Origin: DATLBY01 sp035526665
Lineage (GTDB): Bacteria; Acidobacteriota; Terriglobia; Bryobacterales; Bryobacteraceae
Length of the DNA stretch: 17,463 bases
Assembly: GCA_035526665.1 (NCBI GenBank)
Contig: DATLBY010000145.1
Coordinates: forward strand, 1-17,463
Direction of reading: 5' to 3'
Shown: positions 5,944 to 13,603 of the stretch, one piece after another
How the letters are laid out: every line of letters starts with the position of its first letter
Position numbering within the stretch: the first letter of the stretch is position 1
The notes under the pieces: model-generated
What the model saw: only the letters and a program-made list of their open reading frames with translations
Databases searched by the model: none
What the model was told of the DNA's origin: nothing
Made by a program: the position numbers and the translations under genes

Positions 5944-7060
5944 ATCCTAGTAGCTGCGCGTATGTCCGCCGGAAATATCCATCGGTCATTCCGGCAATGT
6001 AATCGCACACCGCCCGATGCAGCGGCTCGGCCGACGCCGCGTAGCCTTCAGGCATCTGGTCCGGGCGTTCCAGGAAAAACTCAAACAGCTGAGAAATCAT
6101 CCCGGTCAACCGGCTTCGCTCCGCCGCCAGCGCGGGCGAGTGATAGACGTGCGCGTGCAGAAACCGCTTCAGCGCCGCATTGGTCTCCTGCACATCGGAC
6201 CTCATGCGCGCTATCCGCTGGGGATGTTCGCGGACAGCATCCACATCGGATAAGCCGGCATCGCCGGCAGCGGAATACGTGCCTTCAATGAGGCCCGATA
6301 CCAGCCAGTTGATCAGCGCCCGCAGGCCTTCCTGAAAGCGGATCTTGTCCGGCGCGCCTGCGAACTGTGTGTCGATGGCCCCGGCTATCTCCGAATATTG
6401 TGGGACCTGCCGGATAATGTCGTCCATTGTGAACAACCCAGCCGAAAACCCGTCATCCAGATCCGCCGTATTGTAGGCGATTTCATCGGCAAGGTCGATT
6501 AATTGTGCTTCAAGAGGCGGCCGCAATCCCGGCAGATACCCGTCCAGCTCGGGGATCTCGCCTTGCTTGAAATCTCTTGAATGCTTGGCGATCCCCTCGC
6601 GAACCTCAAACGTCAGGTTTAATCCGGGGAAGCGGGCATATCGCTGCTCAAAAGTTTCGAGTATGCGGAGAGAATGCAGGTTGTGGTCAAAGCGATCGTG
6701 GAACCGGCTCATCATCCGGTCCAACTCTTCTTCCCCGGCATGGGCGAAGGGCGGGTGACCGACATCATGCCCCAGCGCCAGGGCTTCGGTTAGGTCTTCA
6801 TCCAGACGCAGGACGCCGGCTACCGTCCGGGCGATCTGCGAGACTTCGATTGTGTGGGTAAGCCGGTTGCGGAAATGGTCGGAGAGTCCCGGAGTAAAAA
6901 CCTGCGTTTTATCTTCCAGGCGCCGAAACGCGCGTGCATGGACGATGCGATCACGGTCTCTTTGAAAATCATTGCGATACGGATGCGGCAACTCCGGGTA
7001 GTACCGGCCGCTGCTCTGCTCCACCGGGAATCGAAGATGACGGAGGTCTGGTCTTGCCAC
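5921..7060 (-). CDS. dgt: dGTPase-like HD-domain deoxynucleoside triphosphate triphosphohydrolase
   Basis: A 379-residue member of the dGTPase family, which cleaves dNTPs to deoxynucleoside and triphosphate and so controls dNTP pools. Metal-binding HD residues are all visible: His69 in RLTHTIEV, His98-Asp99 in LGHDVGHPPFAHAGE, and Asp192 in DLADEIAYNTADLDDG. The N-terminal HARAFRRLEDKTQVF is the other family hallmark. Length and start agree with the shorter non-enterobacterial homologues rather than the 505-residue E. coli enzyme, so dNTP specificity may be broader than dGTP. The start is GTG at 7060, 5 bases after the stop of the TPR-protein gene, with no strong ribosome-binding site, suggesting coupled translation. 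A later in-frame GTG at residue 13 cannot be excluded. The C-terminus overlaps the convergent small gene by 23 bases. Confidence 0.93.
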   Translation of the reverse strand: MARPDLRHLRFPVEQSSGRYYPELPHPYRNDFQRDRDRIVHARAFRRLEDKTQVFTPGLSDHFRNRLTHTIEVSQIARTVAGVLRLDEDLTEALALGHDVGHPPFAHAGEEELDRMMSRFHDRFDHNLHSLRILETFEQRYARFPGLNLTFEVREGIAKHSRDFKQGEIPELDGYLPGLRPPLEAQLIDLADEIAYNTADLDDGFSAGLFTMDDIIRQVPQYSEIAGAIDTQFAGAPDKIRFQEGLRALINWLVSGLIEGTYSAAGDAGLSDVDAVREHPQRIARMRSDVQETNAALKRFLHAHVYHSPALAAERSRLTGMISQLFEFFLERPDQMPEGYAASAEPLHRAVCDYIAGMTDGYFRRTYAQLLGSTPPTRE

Positions 7061-7065
7061 GCCGC

Positions 7066-7767
7066 TTACTTGGGCGGCAGTTCTGCTAGCGCCGTCAACG
7101 CCACACGGCCAGCCGCACCCTGCTCCGAGCGCAACGGCTCGAGAAGCTTTCTGGCCTCGTCCGGTTTCGAGGGAGCAATCATGCGGGCCAGCGACACGGT
7201 AGCCTGCACCTTCGATACTAAGGCCGTCGGATGCTCCATCAGGTTCTTCAACAACTTCTCGGCGTCGGCGTTCCTTCCTTGAGAAGCATAGAGTTGCGCC
7301 AGCGATAGTTTGGCCTGCGAAGCAATTTCGGCTTTTGCGTTTTCCGCTACGTCCTTCAAGGCCTTCTCGGCCTCGGCGCCTTTGCCGTTATCCGCATAAG
7401 TCGTCCCCAGGAAGTACTCCGCCACCATGCCTTCGTGCTTGCCGGGATATTTTTGATGCAAATCGGTGAACCCCTTCTCGACAGCTTTCTGCTTCTCGGC
7501 CTCAGTCGGATAGCTGAGCACGGATTCGCTACTGGCGGGGCCGATCTGCGCCTCCTGGATCCGCATAGCCGCGCGAAGATCTTCCTGGCGGGCGGCGGTT
7601 TGGCTGTCGAGATAGAGGTAAATGGCGATACCGGCGACGATTAAAACTAAGGCGCCTATGGCGTACTTAATCACCTCGCTCTTGTGCTCGGCGGCAAACT
7701 CGAGCGAGTGACCCACCTCTTCGACAAACTTGTCGTGTTTCAGTTCTTTACGATGTACGCTGTCCAA
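7066..7767 (-). CDS. Membrane-anchored tetratricopeptide-repeat protein (YfgM / TPR_21-like)
   Basis: A 233-residue protein. It has a short charged N-terminus (KELKHDKFVEEVGHSLEFAAEHKSEV), one membrane segment at about residues 34-53 (YAIGALVLIVAGIAIYLYL), then TPR-like helical pairs with Ala-rich signatures such as AEYFLGTTYADNGKGAEAEKA and AKLSLAQLYASQGRNADAEKLL. The layout matches the YfgM/PF09976 type, which in E. coli is an ancillary SecYEG-associated protein; here the role is unproven. The inner-membrane anchor with an outward TPR domain is inferred from the positive N-terminus and family layout. The start is TTG at 7767 with GAGG about 8 bases upstream; no ATG or GTG precedes the conserved KELKHDKF. 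It is probably cotranscribed with dgt (5-base gap). Confidence 0.8.
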   Translation of the reverse strand: MDSVHRKELKHDKFVEEVGHSLEFAAEHKSEVIKYAIGALVLIVAGIAIYLYLDSQTAARQEDLRAAMRIQEAQIGPASSESVLSYPTEAEKQKAVEKGFTDLHQKYPGKHEGMVAEYFLGTTYADNGKGAEAEKALKDVAENAKAEIASQAKLSLAQLYASQGRNADAEKLLKNLMEHPTALVSKVQATVSLARMIAPSKPDEARKLLEPLRSEQGAAGRVALTALAELPPK

Positions 7768-7834
7768 TGGGGAACCTCGAAACCCCTATTTTAGCAGGTC
7801 CTCCGATTTGGCTGTGAACCCGGTAAAAATGGCG

Positions 7835-8491
7835 TTAAGCGACCGAAGTCAAGTCCCTTTGGATAGCGAACTTTACCAAGCCGGCAATATCGTGGATATC
7901 GAGTTTCCGCATGAGGCTGGCCCGGTAGGTATCCACTGTTTTAGGACTCAGGTCAAGCCGCGCTGCAATCTCCTTCGCGCGGATGCCATCGATTAGCAGA
8001 GTAAAGACTTGGTACTCGCGGGAGCTCAGACCCTCGAGCGGATCCAGATGATCGCTACGGCGGGAGGAGACGAAGATTTTTTCCAGTTCCAGTTCCGGAG
8101 AAACATAAATCCCTCCGGTCATGATCTGTTGCAGCGCATCCTGCAGGTTGCGGACCGTACCCGACTTAAGGAGGAACCCATTTACCCCCACACGCAGAGC
8201 CTCCAGAACCAGTTTCCGGTCGGACCTGCTGGAGAGCAGCAGAATCTTTGTTGGAATATCCAGTTCCCGCAGCTTCCTGACTATCTCCAGGCTGAATAAC
8301 CGGGGAATGTTCAAATCTAGAATCGCCAGATCGGGCCGGAGCTCCAAGATCCGCTGCAGAGCAGTCGCCCCGTCGCTGCATTGCTCCAGGACAACAAACT
8401 GCGGGGACGTTTCGCACAGAAGCGCGATCCCCTGTCTTACCAGCGACAGATCGTCTGCCAGCAGAATTGAAGTTTTTGTGCGTTCTTCCAT
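7835..8491 (-). CDS. NarL/FixJ-type response regulator
   Basis: A 218-residue two-domain transcriptional regulator. The receiver domain has the acidic pair D13/D14, phospho-acceptor D59 in AILDLNIP, the switch serine in LLLSSRSD (about S87/S88) and K109 in FLLKSG. All conserved residues are present, so it should accept phosphate from a histidine kinase. The C-terminal LuxR-type helix-turn-helix spans about 155-215 (LSSREYQVFTLL, AKEIAARLDLSPKTVDTYRASLMRKL). No sensor kinase lies in this window, so it is an orphan regulator here. The ATG at 8491 follows GGGAG at a long spacing of 12 bases, so translation may be modest. It sits downstream of the STAS gene but is separated from it by 141 bases and a strong hairpin, so it probably has its own transcription. 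The target genes are unknown. Confidence 0.92.
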   Translation of the reverse strand: MEERTKTSILLADDLSLVRQGIALLCETSPQFVVLEQCSDGATALQRILELRPDLAILDLNIPRLFSLEIVRKLRELDIPTKILLLSSRSDRKLVLEALRVGVNGFLLKSGTVRNLQDALQQIMTGGIYVSPELELEKIFVSSRRSDHLDPLEGLSSREYQVFTLLIDGIRAKEIAARLDLSPKTVDTYRASLMRKLDIHDIAGLVKFAIQRDLTSVA

Positions 8492-8589
8492 AAGAAAGGC
8501 GTTCTCCCGCCGACTGCCTGGCTACAGGACTTATCGGTCGCGAAACACGGTTACTTAGGAAGTATGGAGCGGCAGGCTTTTTTCTCAGA

Positions 8590-8620
8590 AGCGGGGCCGG
8601 AATTCTGCTCCGGCCCCGCT
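8590..8620 (-). terminator. Strong GC-rich hairpin at the end of the RsbW/STAS unit
   Basis: A perfect 12-bp inverted repeat, AGCGGGGCCGGA / TCCGGCCCCGCT, with a 7-base loop starts 12 bases after the STAS stop codon. Its position suits transcription termination or 3'-end protection of the minus-strand rsbW-STAS message. On the minus strand it is not followed by a T-run, so it is not a textbook intrinsic terminator. The T-run at 8578-8583 is on the plus strand, ahead of the stem. Confidence 0.5.
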
Positions 8621-8632
8621 ATTCCTCTTCAG

Positions 8633-8977
8633 TTACGAAAAACTACGGACCGCGGCAGCTTCGTCTTCGTACACATCAAAAACGGTATAAAGCTTCGTGA
8701 TTTGCAGCAAATCCTTCACCCTTTTGGCCAGATTCAGCAGCTTTAACTGCCCACCCTGGTTAGTGACGGAGGTAAATCCCGACACCAGTTCCCCAATACC
8801 CGAGCTGTCGATATACGAGACACCTTCCAGATTCAACAGCAGCTTCTTCTCGCCCTTGGCCGTCAGATCTCGAATCGTGTCGCGGAACATGCTCGACCCT
8901 TCTCCCAGGGTGATTCTTCCAGTCGCGTCGATCACACTCACATCGCCAACCTGGCGCGTCGTCAATTTCACACTCAC
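8633..8977 (-). CDS. STAS-domain anti-sigma factor antagonist (SpoIIAA/RsbV-like)
   Basis: A 114-residue single STAS domain. The phospho-switch motif YIDSSGIGELV lies at residues 55-65, with S58/S59 as the candidate phosphorylated serine. IDATGRITLGEGS at the N-terminus is the usual first strand and loop. Family role: the unphosphorylated form binds an RsbW/SpoIIAB-type kinase and frees its partner (often a sigma factor), and phosphorylation reverses this. The RsbW-like kinase gene lies directly upstream, 17 bases away, so the two probably form the switch pair. The start is GTG at 8977, fixed by an excellent ribosome-binding site (AGGAGGTGA at 8981-8989). No sigma-factor or PP2C phosphatase gene is beside it, so the output and the dephosphorylating partner are elsewhere. 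Confidence 0.93.
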   Translation of the reverse strand: MSVKLTTRQVGDVSVIDATGRITLGEGSSMFRDTIRDLTAKGEKKLLLNLEGVSYIDSSGIGELVSGFTSVTNQGGQLKLLNLAKRVKDLLQITKLYTVFDVYEDEAAAVRSFS

Positions 8978-8994
8978 CGTTCACCTCCTGAGCC

Positions 8995-9441
8995 TCAAGT
9001 TTTCTTGCGATCTAGGTACTTTACCAATTGGATTTCCGTGCCCAGCGGCGGCGCCGTGCGGATGGCATATTCGTCCACAAATGCCTGAATCAGCAACAAT
9101 CCGCGACCCGATTGCCGCAACAGGTTCTCTTCCGCCAAAGGGTCGGGCAGCGAACTGCGTTCAAATCCTTCGCCTTCATCGGTGATCGTGATCCGCAGAC
9201 GGTCGGGGAACTGTTCAATCGTCAGGTGCACCTTCTTGTTGCAGTTGTAGCGGTTGCCGTGCACCACCGCATTGACGACGGCTTCGCGCACGGCCATGCC
9301 GAGCTTGTGGAGATCCTCTTCCTCGAAGCCCGCTTCAGTCGCACTCTGCAGCACCAGAGACTCGGCTTCGTCCACGCTCTCAAGAGTCGATTCGAGTAAC
9401 GATTCGAGGCTCCTGGTTGCGCCGCTCTGGTTTTCTCCCAT
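8995..9441 (-). CDS. RsbW-like anti-sigma factor / serine kinase (HATPase_c_2)
   Basis: A 148-residue GHKL-fold ATPase of the anti-sigma serine kinase group. The N-box EAVVNAVVHGN is at residues 53-63, the G1 box TDEGEGF at 87-93 and the G2 region SGRGLLLIQAFVDE at 111-124; together these form the ATP site. It should phosphorylate and bind the STAS protein encoded next. The N-terminal extension MGENQSGATRSLESLLESTLES is helical and of unknown use. Start choice: ATG 9441 places the start about 35 bases after the predicted transcription start. The in-frame TTG at 9471, used by longer models, would leave almost no leader. Neither has a strong ribosome-binding site, so the start is the least certain part. 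The sigma factor or other protein it restrains is not encoded nearby. Confidence 0.9.
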   Translation of the reverse strand: MGENQSGATRSLESLLESTLESVDEAESLVLQSATEAGFEEEDLHKLGMAVREAVVNAVVHGNRYNCNKKVHLTIEQFPDRLRITITDEGEGFERSSLPDPLAEENLLRQSGRGLLLIQAFVDEYAIRTAPPLGTEIQLVKYLDRKKT

Positions 9442-9482
9442 ATGTTCTGCGTACGGCCGCAGCTTGGCCAAGTCGAATGCTT

Positions 9483-9512
9483 ACAGTAGAATACTCAGCC
9501 TGCCAAAGTCAA
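9483..9512 (-). promoter_or_regulatory. Candidate sigma-70-type promoter for the RsbW/STAS unit
   Basis: On the minus strand TTGACT (9507-9512, five of six to TTGACA) is followed after 18 bases by TACTGT (9483-9488), which keeps the key T, A and final T of TATAAT. It lies in the 108-base gap between rapZ and the rsbW-like ATG, so the switch pair can be transcribed apart from rpoN-hpf-rapZ. Predicted by eye only. Confidence 0.45.
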
Positions 9513-9549
9513 CTGTAGGGCGGCGCATGGCCTATGTCAGCGCGAAACT

Positions 9550-10449
9550 TCAACTCTTCAGCAAATCGCGGTGAGTCTCCTTCACTTTGTACCCGGCCTT
9601 GAGCAGGCGCTTGCGTATCTCGGCCGCCATCATCACCGACCGGTGGTGCCCCCCCGTACAGCCAAAGGCAATTGTCAGATAGCTCTTACCTTCGCGAACG
9701 TAATGCGGCAGCAGATAGATCAAAAGCTGGGAGATGCGCTCCACAAACTCCACCGTCTGCGGAAAAGACCGGATGTAGCGGGCCACGCCCGGATGCCGTC
9801 CCGTCAACTGCTTGAATTCCGGGATGTAGTTGGGATTGGGCAGGAAACGCACGTCAAAGACCAGATCGCTGTCGGCCGGCAGCCCGTAGCGGAATCCAAA
9901 ACTGGTGACGTTGACCATGATGCGCGACTGCTCACGGCGGCCGGAGAACTTCTCCGAGATAATCTCCCGCAACTCATGCACATTGAACTTGGAAGTGTCG
10001 ATAATATGGTCGGCCAGCTTGCGGATTTTGGCAAGCTGTTCCCTTTCCCGCTGGATACTCGTCGCAACCGAATGCTCCTTGCCCAGAGGATGAGGCCGCC
10101 GCGTTTCACTGAAGCGGCGCACCAGCGCATCCTCGCCGGCCTCCAGGAAGATGAGGGTAACCGGAAGATTGCGCCCGATGCTCTTGTAGAGTGCGGGGAA
10201 CCGCCGCAGCGCCTGCCCCTCGCGTATATCCACCACCAGGGCAGCCCGGCGGATGGTAGGGGCGTCCTTCGCCAGTTGAGCGAATTTTGGGATTAGATCG
10301 ATCGGCAGGTTGTCGACCGCGTAATAGCCCAGATCCTCCAGGCGCTTCAGTACGGTTCCTTTGCCGGAGCCGCTCAAACCGGTGATAATCACCAATTCGG
10401 CTCGCTCAACCGGAATTACCTTGGAAGCGCCCTGGTCCTCGGCTGCCAT
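9550..10449 (-). CDS. rapZ: RapZ-family RNase adapter / nucleotide-binding protein
   Basis: A 299-residue member of the RapZ (YvcJ/YhbJ) family. The N-terminal P-loop GLSGSGKGT is at residues 24-32, followed by LEDLGYYAVDNLP and a Walker-B-like ALVVDIRE. The C-terminal domain has FGFRYGLPADSDLVFDVRFLPNPNY and AFGCTGGHHRSV, both hallmarks. In E. coli RapZ delivers the sRNA GlmZ to RNase E and senses glucosamine-6-phosphate; in Gram-positives YvcJ binds nucleotides. The exact role in this lineage is not known. The gene follows hpf with a 9-base gap and no clear ribosome-binding site of its own, suggesting coupled translation within rpoN-hpf-rapZ. A short N-terminal extension (about 15 residues) precedes the P-loop domain. 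The family call is secure. Confidence 0.95.
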   Translation of the reverse strand: MAAEDQGASKVIPVERAELVIITGLSGSGKGTVLKRLEDLGYYAVDNLPIDLIPKFAQLAKDAPTIRRAALVVDIREGQALRRFPALYKSIGRNLPVTLIFLEAGEDALVRRFSETRRPHPLGKEHSVATSIQREREQLAKIRKLADHIIDTSKFNVHELREIISEKFSGRREQSRIMVNVTSFGFRYGLPADSDLVFDVRFLPNPNYIPEFKQLTGRHPGVARYIRSFPQTVEFVERISQLLIYLLPHYVREGKSYLTIAFGCTGGHHRSVMMAAEIRKRLLKAGYKVKETHRDLLKS

Positions 10450-10458
10450 CCCCGGGAG

Positions 10459-11013
10459 TTAGCTTTCGATCAGGTCGAAGTTGCCGTCCGACCGGCGGAT
10501 CAACACGGAGAGGCGCTTGCGGTCGGCGTCTTCGTACACGAAGTAGGCGCCGTCGGCTTCCATCTCAATCACTGCCTCTTCGGCAGTCATCGGCTTTTGC
10601 ACCGTGTGCGGATCTACCCGGAACACGCGCGGCCGGCCATTGAGAGCGGCTGCCGGCGGTTCTTCCACCCGGACGTCCGCGGCCAGCGCCGCATTCAGGG
10701 ATGTCTCCTTATCCCAGCCTTTCGTGTCGCGCCGTTTTTCCTTTACCTTCATCACCTGCTTTTCGAGCTTTTCAATAGCCGCGTTGATTGCCAGAAACTG
10801 GTCCGCATCCGAACCAGCGCCGATTAAGGCGTGGTCCAGGTAGTTGACCGTGATCTCGGCGGTGTGAATGCTGCGCTGTTGGTTCAGAATCACATGCGCC
10901 TGCTTCTCTCCCCTGCCGTCGAGCATTTTGGCAAGCTTGGCAAACTTGGCCTCCAATTTCTCCGTTTGGGCCGGGTAAAAAACCTCTTGTTTCCCTTTGT
11001 AGGTGATGTTCAT
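10459..11013 (-). CDS. hpf: Long-form ribosome hibernation promoting factor (HPF/RaiA family)
   Basis: A 184-residue long HPF. The N-terminal ribosome-binding domain (about 1-100) starts MNITYKGKQEVF and has the DADQFLAINAAIEKLEKQV helix. After a linker, the C-terminal dimerisation domain (about 127-184) carries RVFRVDPHTVQKPMTAEEAVIEM and ends RSDGNFDLIES. Long forms make 100S ribosome dimers by themselves, unlike the short HPF plus RMF of gammaproteobacteria. The ATG at 11013 is supported by a strong ribosome-binding site (GGGAGGT, 11023-11029, 9 bases upstream). The gene lies 46 bases after the rpoN stop, the usual rpoN-hpf order. Confidence 0.96.
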   Translation of the reverse strand: MNITYKGKQEVFYPAQTEKLEAKFAKLAKMLDGRGEKQAHVILNQQRSIHTAEITVNYLDHALIGAGSDADQFLAINAAIEKLEKQVMKVKEKRRDTKGWDKETSLNAALAADVRVEEPPAAALNGRPRVFRVDPHTVQKPMTAEEAVIEMEADGAYFVYEDADRKRLSVLIRRSDGNFDLIES

Positions 11014-11059
11014 TTTTGCATGACCTCCCGTGGTCAGGACCGTCCTTCCCGCTGTCAGT

Positions 11060-12619
11060 CTACTCTCGGACGCGACGCTGGTGGGTGGATGGAATTCTCA
11101 TGTCCTCGCGATACTTGGCGACAGTTCGGCGTGTCACTTGGATCCCCTCGCTCTGCAGTCTTGCGGTGATCTGCTCGTCCGTCAGCGGCTGCAGCGGGTT
11201 CTCCTCTTCGATCATCTTCTTCACGCGGCGCTTCAGAATCAGCAGCGGAGTCCCGCTACCCGATGGCCCCTGCACCGCCTCCGAGAAGAAGTAGCGAAGC
11301 TCGAAAACGCCTTGCGGCGTATGCGTATACTTCCCCGCGACTGCCCGGCTCACCGTGGATGGATGCACACCGATCTCCTCGGCCACTTCCTTAATCATCA
11401 TCGGCTTCAACTCATCAATCCCGCTCTCGAGAAAATCAATCTGCCGCCGCACAATCGATTGACAAACCTTCAAAATCGTCTGCTTGCGCTGCTCGATATT
11501 CTTAATCAACTGCAGCGCCGACGCGTACCGGTCCTTCACATAATTCCGTACGTCCTTACTGGGCTCCTGATCCCGGTCCAGCATCTTGCGGTACTGCGCG
11601 TTCAGACGCAACTGCGGCAGATCGTCATCGTTCAGCTGGATCAGATAATCGTCGCCTTCCTTCGTGATGTAGACGTCGGGCTCAATCGGACGCGCCCCCG
11701 GCCCGGAAAATCGCAGGCCCGGCCGCGGATCCAGCCGGCGGATCATGTCGCAAGCCGCCTGGATGTGTTCCATTGGCCTGCCGAGCGCCTTTGCCAGCTC
11801 CTTATATTGCCGCGTCTCCAGCAGCTTCAAATGTCCGGAAATGATCTCCCAGGCCACCCCGCCTTTGCCGTTGCAGTTCTCTATCTGCAGCAAAAGGCAT
11901 TCCCGCATGTCGCGTGCGGCCACTCCGCTCGGGTCCAAGGACTGCACAATCGTGAGCGCCGCATAGACATCTTCCAGCTTGTGGCCGCCGGATTCGGCAA
12001 TCTCATCGGCCGACATCATCAGGTAACCGTTGTCATCCAGATTTCCGATGATCGAGTCGGCCGCCTCGCGCACCGCCTCGGGCAGAACTTCGATACTCAA
12101 TTGCGAATTCAGATGATCAGCCAGCGTGATCGGGGCCGAGAGAAAAGTCTCGAAAGAGGGCTTATCCACCGATTCCGAGGACGGGCTCTTGTATCCAGGG
12201 TCCAGGTAATCGTCGAAAAACGAACCGAAATCGATCTCGTCGAACGGGTCGGAATCCGGCTTCACTTCAGCATCCACCGGGTTGGCGGACGCGGCCGCTT
12301 CTTCCGCAACGGTGGGGGGCGCTTCCGGGACTTCGACGTCGCTGGCGCCGTTTACCTCATTCATCGTCTCGATAATCGGACGATCCGAGGGATCCGCTAC
12401 CCGCTCACTCTCCAGGATCTGTTGTACTTCTTCCTGGGTGAGTTCCTCTATGCCGTCGGCCGTCTCTTCCAGCACCGGGTTCAGAGCGATCTCCTGCGCG
12501 ATCATCTCCTTTAGTTCTAACCGGTTCAGTTGCAGAACGGTAACCATCTGAACCAGACCAGGGGTCAGGATCTGCTTCTGTGCAACCCGCAGTTGAAGTC
12601 TCGGGGATAGCAGGCTCAT
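11060..12619 (-). CDS. rpoN: RNA polymerase sigma-54 factor
   Basis: A 519-residue sigma-54. The Gln/Leu-rich activator-interacting region I is at the N-terminus (QLRVAQKQILTPGLVQM, MIAQEIALNPVLEE). An acidic linker of about residues 55-150 is longer and more Ala/Glu-rich than in E. coli (477 residues). The core-binding domain follows, then the helix-turn-helix around VAEEIGVHPSTVSRAVAGKY, and the RpoN box TRRTVAKYRE at about residues 496-505. It directs -24/-12 promoters and needs AAA+ activators; none is encoded here, and I found no convincing -24/-12 site in the window. The ATG at 12619 has only a weak ribosome-binding site. The gene heads rpoN-hpf-rapZ. The usual upstream neighbour in proteobacteria, lptB, is replaced by a DUF4159 gene, and ptsN is missing. 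Confidence 0.97.
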   Translation of the reverse strand: MSLLSPRLQLRVAQKQILTPGLVQMVTVLQLNRLELKEMIAQEIALNPVLEETADGIEELTQEEVQQILESERVADPSDRPIIETMNEVNGASDVEVPEAPPTVAEEAAASANPVDAEVKPDSDPFDEIDFGSFFDDYLDPGYKSPSSESVDKPSFETFLSAPITLADHLNSQLSIEVLPEAVREAADSIIGNLDDNGYLMMSADEIAESGGHKLEDVYAALTIVQSLDPSGVAARDMRECLLLQIENCNGKGGVAWEIISGHLKLLETRQYKELAKALGRPMEHIQAACDMIRRLDPRPGLRFSGPGARPIEPDVYITKEGDDYLIQLNDDDLPQLRLNAQYRKMLDRDQEPSKDVRNYVKDRYASALQLIKNIEQRKQTILKVCQSIVRRQIDFLESGIDELKPMMIKEVAEEIGVHPSTVSRAVAGKYTHTPQGVFELRYFFSEAVQGPSGSGTPLLILKRRVKKMIEEENPLQPLTDEQITARLQSEGIQVTRRTVAKYREDMRIPSTHQRRVRE

Positions 12620-12706
12620 CTACGCTTCATCATAACAGGTATGTATCAAAATCCTGCCCATTTCCTGCACGTAAAACACCAGATTTGACGAAGGGATCGA
12701 GCCCCC

Positions 12707-13528
12707 CTAATGGGTCATCGCGTAGACAACGTAGTTCACGCCTAGGCGAATGGCAAGGGAGGAAAATTTCTCCGGATAACCGGGATCGTCGGCGTACTCC
12801 CAGGCATCGCCGACATCCGAATTAAAGGAGATAGCCACCATTATGCGTCGGTGATCGTCGTAGATGGCGCGCCAGCGGGGTATGCGGCCGTCGTTTTTGT
12901 AACCCAGCCGCAGGTGGGCCCTGCCGGGCATCTGAAAACGGTCATCCAGATCATACACCGTGTGAAAAACCGGATCGCTGTTCTCAATCTCCACGATAGG
13001 CCGGTCCGGGAAGACGAGTTTCATGCTTTTTTGGAAAACCTCCCACTCGTACTCTCCGTGGAAATCGTCGGCCATAAAAAACCCGCCGTGCAGCAGGTAA
13101 TCGCGCAGCAGCTTGGCCTGGGGCTCGGTCAATCCCCATTCCCCCACCTGAACCGCATACAGCCACGGCCAGTCAGGCGCGTCACCCTCTTCGAGATTGA
13201 TGGGCTGCTCCACCGAGCGGACGTGGATCCGGGTCAAACGCCGGACCGCCAGGGAGAAATGGCGGTCTGCCCTCGGATAATCCTGCGTCCAGAGCGACAA
13301 GCCTTTTCGCCAGTCTCCGTCAAACCTTCCGCGGTAGCCGTCATTTTCGCCCGGCGGGAACATTAGGCGCGCAAACGCCCATTCGGTCTTCTCCTGGGCA
13401 TCCGGGGGAGTTTCAAAATGCGAGTATTCCACGCCGGGAAACTGCCGGAAAGGCCGCTGGAAAGCGCACAGTGCGCCGAAAAACGTGAGGCAGCACCCCG
13501 CTCGCCACGCCGCTTGCCGGAAAGTCAT
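12707..13528 (-). CDS. DUF4159-family exported protein
   Basis: A 273-residue protein with a probable Sec signal peptide (a basic start, then a hydrophobic stretch to about residue 22, CCLTFFGALCAF). The mature part matches DUF4159 as I know it: FARLMFPPG, DYPRADRHFSLAVRRLTRI, WPWLYAVQVGEWGLTEPQAKLLRDYLLHGGFFMADDFHG, MKLVFPDRPIVEI and DPVFHTVYDL in order. The family has a glutamine-amidotransferase-like fold, is common in acidobacteria and planctomycetes, and has no settled function. A Cys near the end of the hydrophobic stretch is not in a good lipobox. The ATG at 13528 has AGGAG 4 bases upstream. It lies between the actin-like ATPase gene (75-base gap) and rpoN (87-base gap), all on the minus strand, so cotranscription is possible. 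The C-terminal half holds several acidic and aromatic stretches (NSDVGDAWEYADDPGYPEK). Confidence 0.82.
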   Translation of the reverse strand: MTFRQAAWRAGCCLTFFGALCAFQRPFRQFPGVEYSHFETPPDAQEKTEWAFARLMFPPGENDGYRGRFDGDWRKGLSLWTQDYPRADRHFSLAVRRLTRIHVRSVEQPINLEEGDAPDWPWLYAVQVGEWGLTEPQAKLLRDYLLHGGFFMADDFHGEYEWEVFQKSMKLVFPDRPIVEIENSDPVFHTVYDLDDRFQMPGRAHLRLGYKNDGRIPRWRAIYDDHRRIMVAISFNSDVGDAWEYADDPGYPEKFSSLAIRLGVNYVVYAMTH

Positions 13529-13603
13529 GCGTCTCCTACCTCGGAGAATAACACCTCAATCCGGTCGGTTCCCGAGTTATCTTTTAAGAGCGGGAGAGTG
13601 GCG

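Noticed and set aside
9571..10296. Plus-strand open frame of 241 codons antisense to rapZ
   Set aside because: Lies wholly inside rapZ, shows no family motifs, and has no ribosome-binding site that would argue for translation.
11030..12514. Long plus-strand open frame (494 codons) antisense to rpoN
   Set aside because: The opposite strand encodes a full, well-matched sigma-54. The antisense product is rich in Arg, His, Leu and Gln with no recognisable domain, which is typical of an antisense shadow in G+C-rich DNA.
12620..12706. Possible sigma-70 promoter upstream of rpoN (TTGATA and TATGAT on the minus strand)
   Set aside because: The two hexamers are only 11 bases apart, too close to act as -35 and -10, and no better pair was seen.
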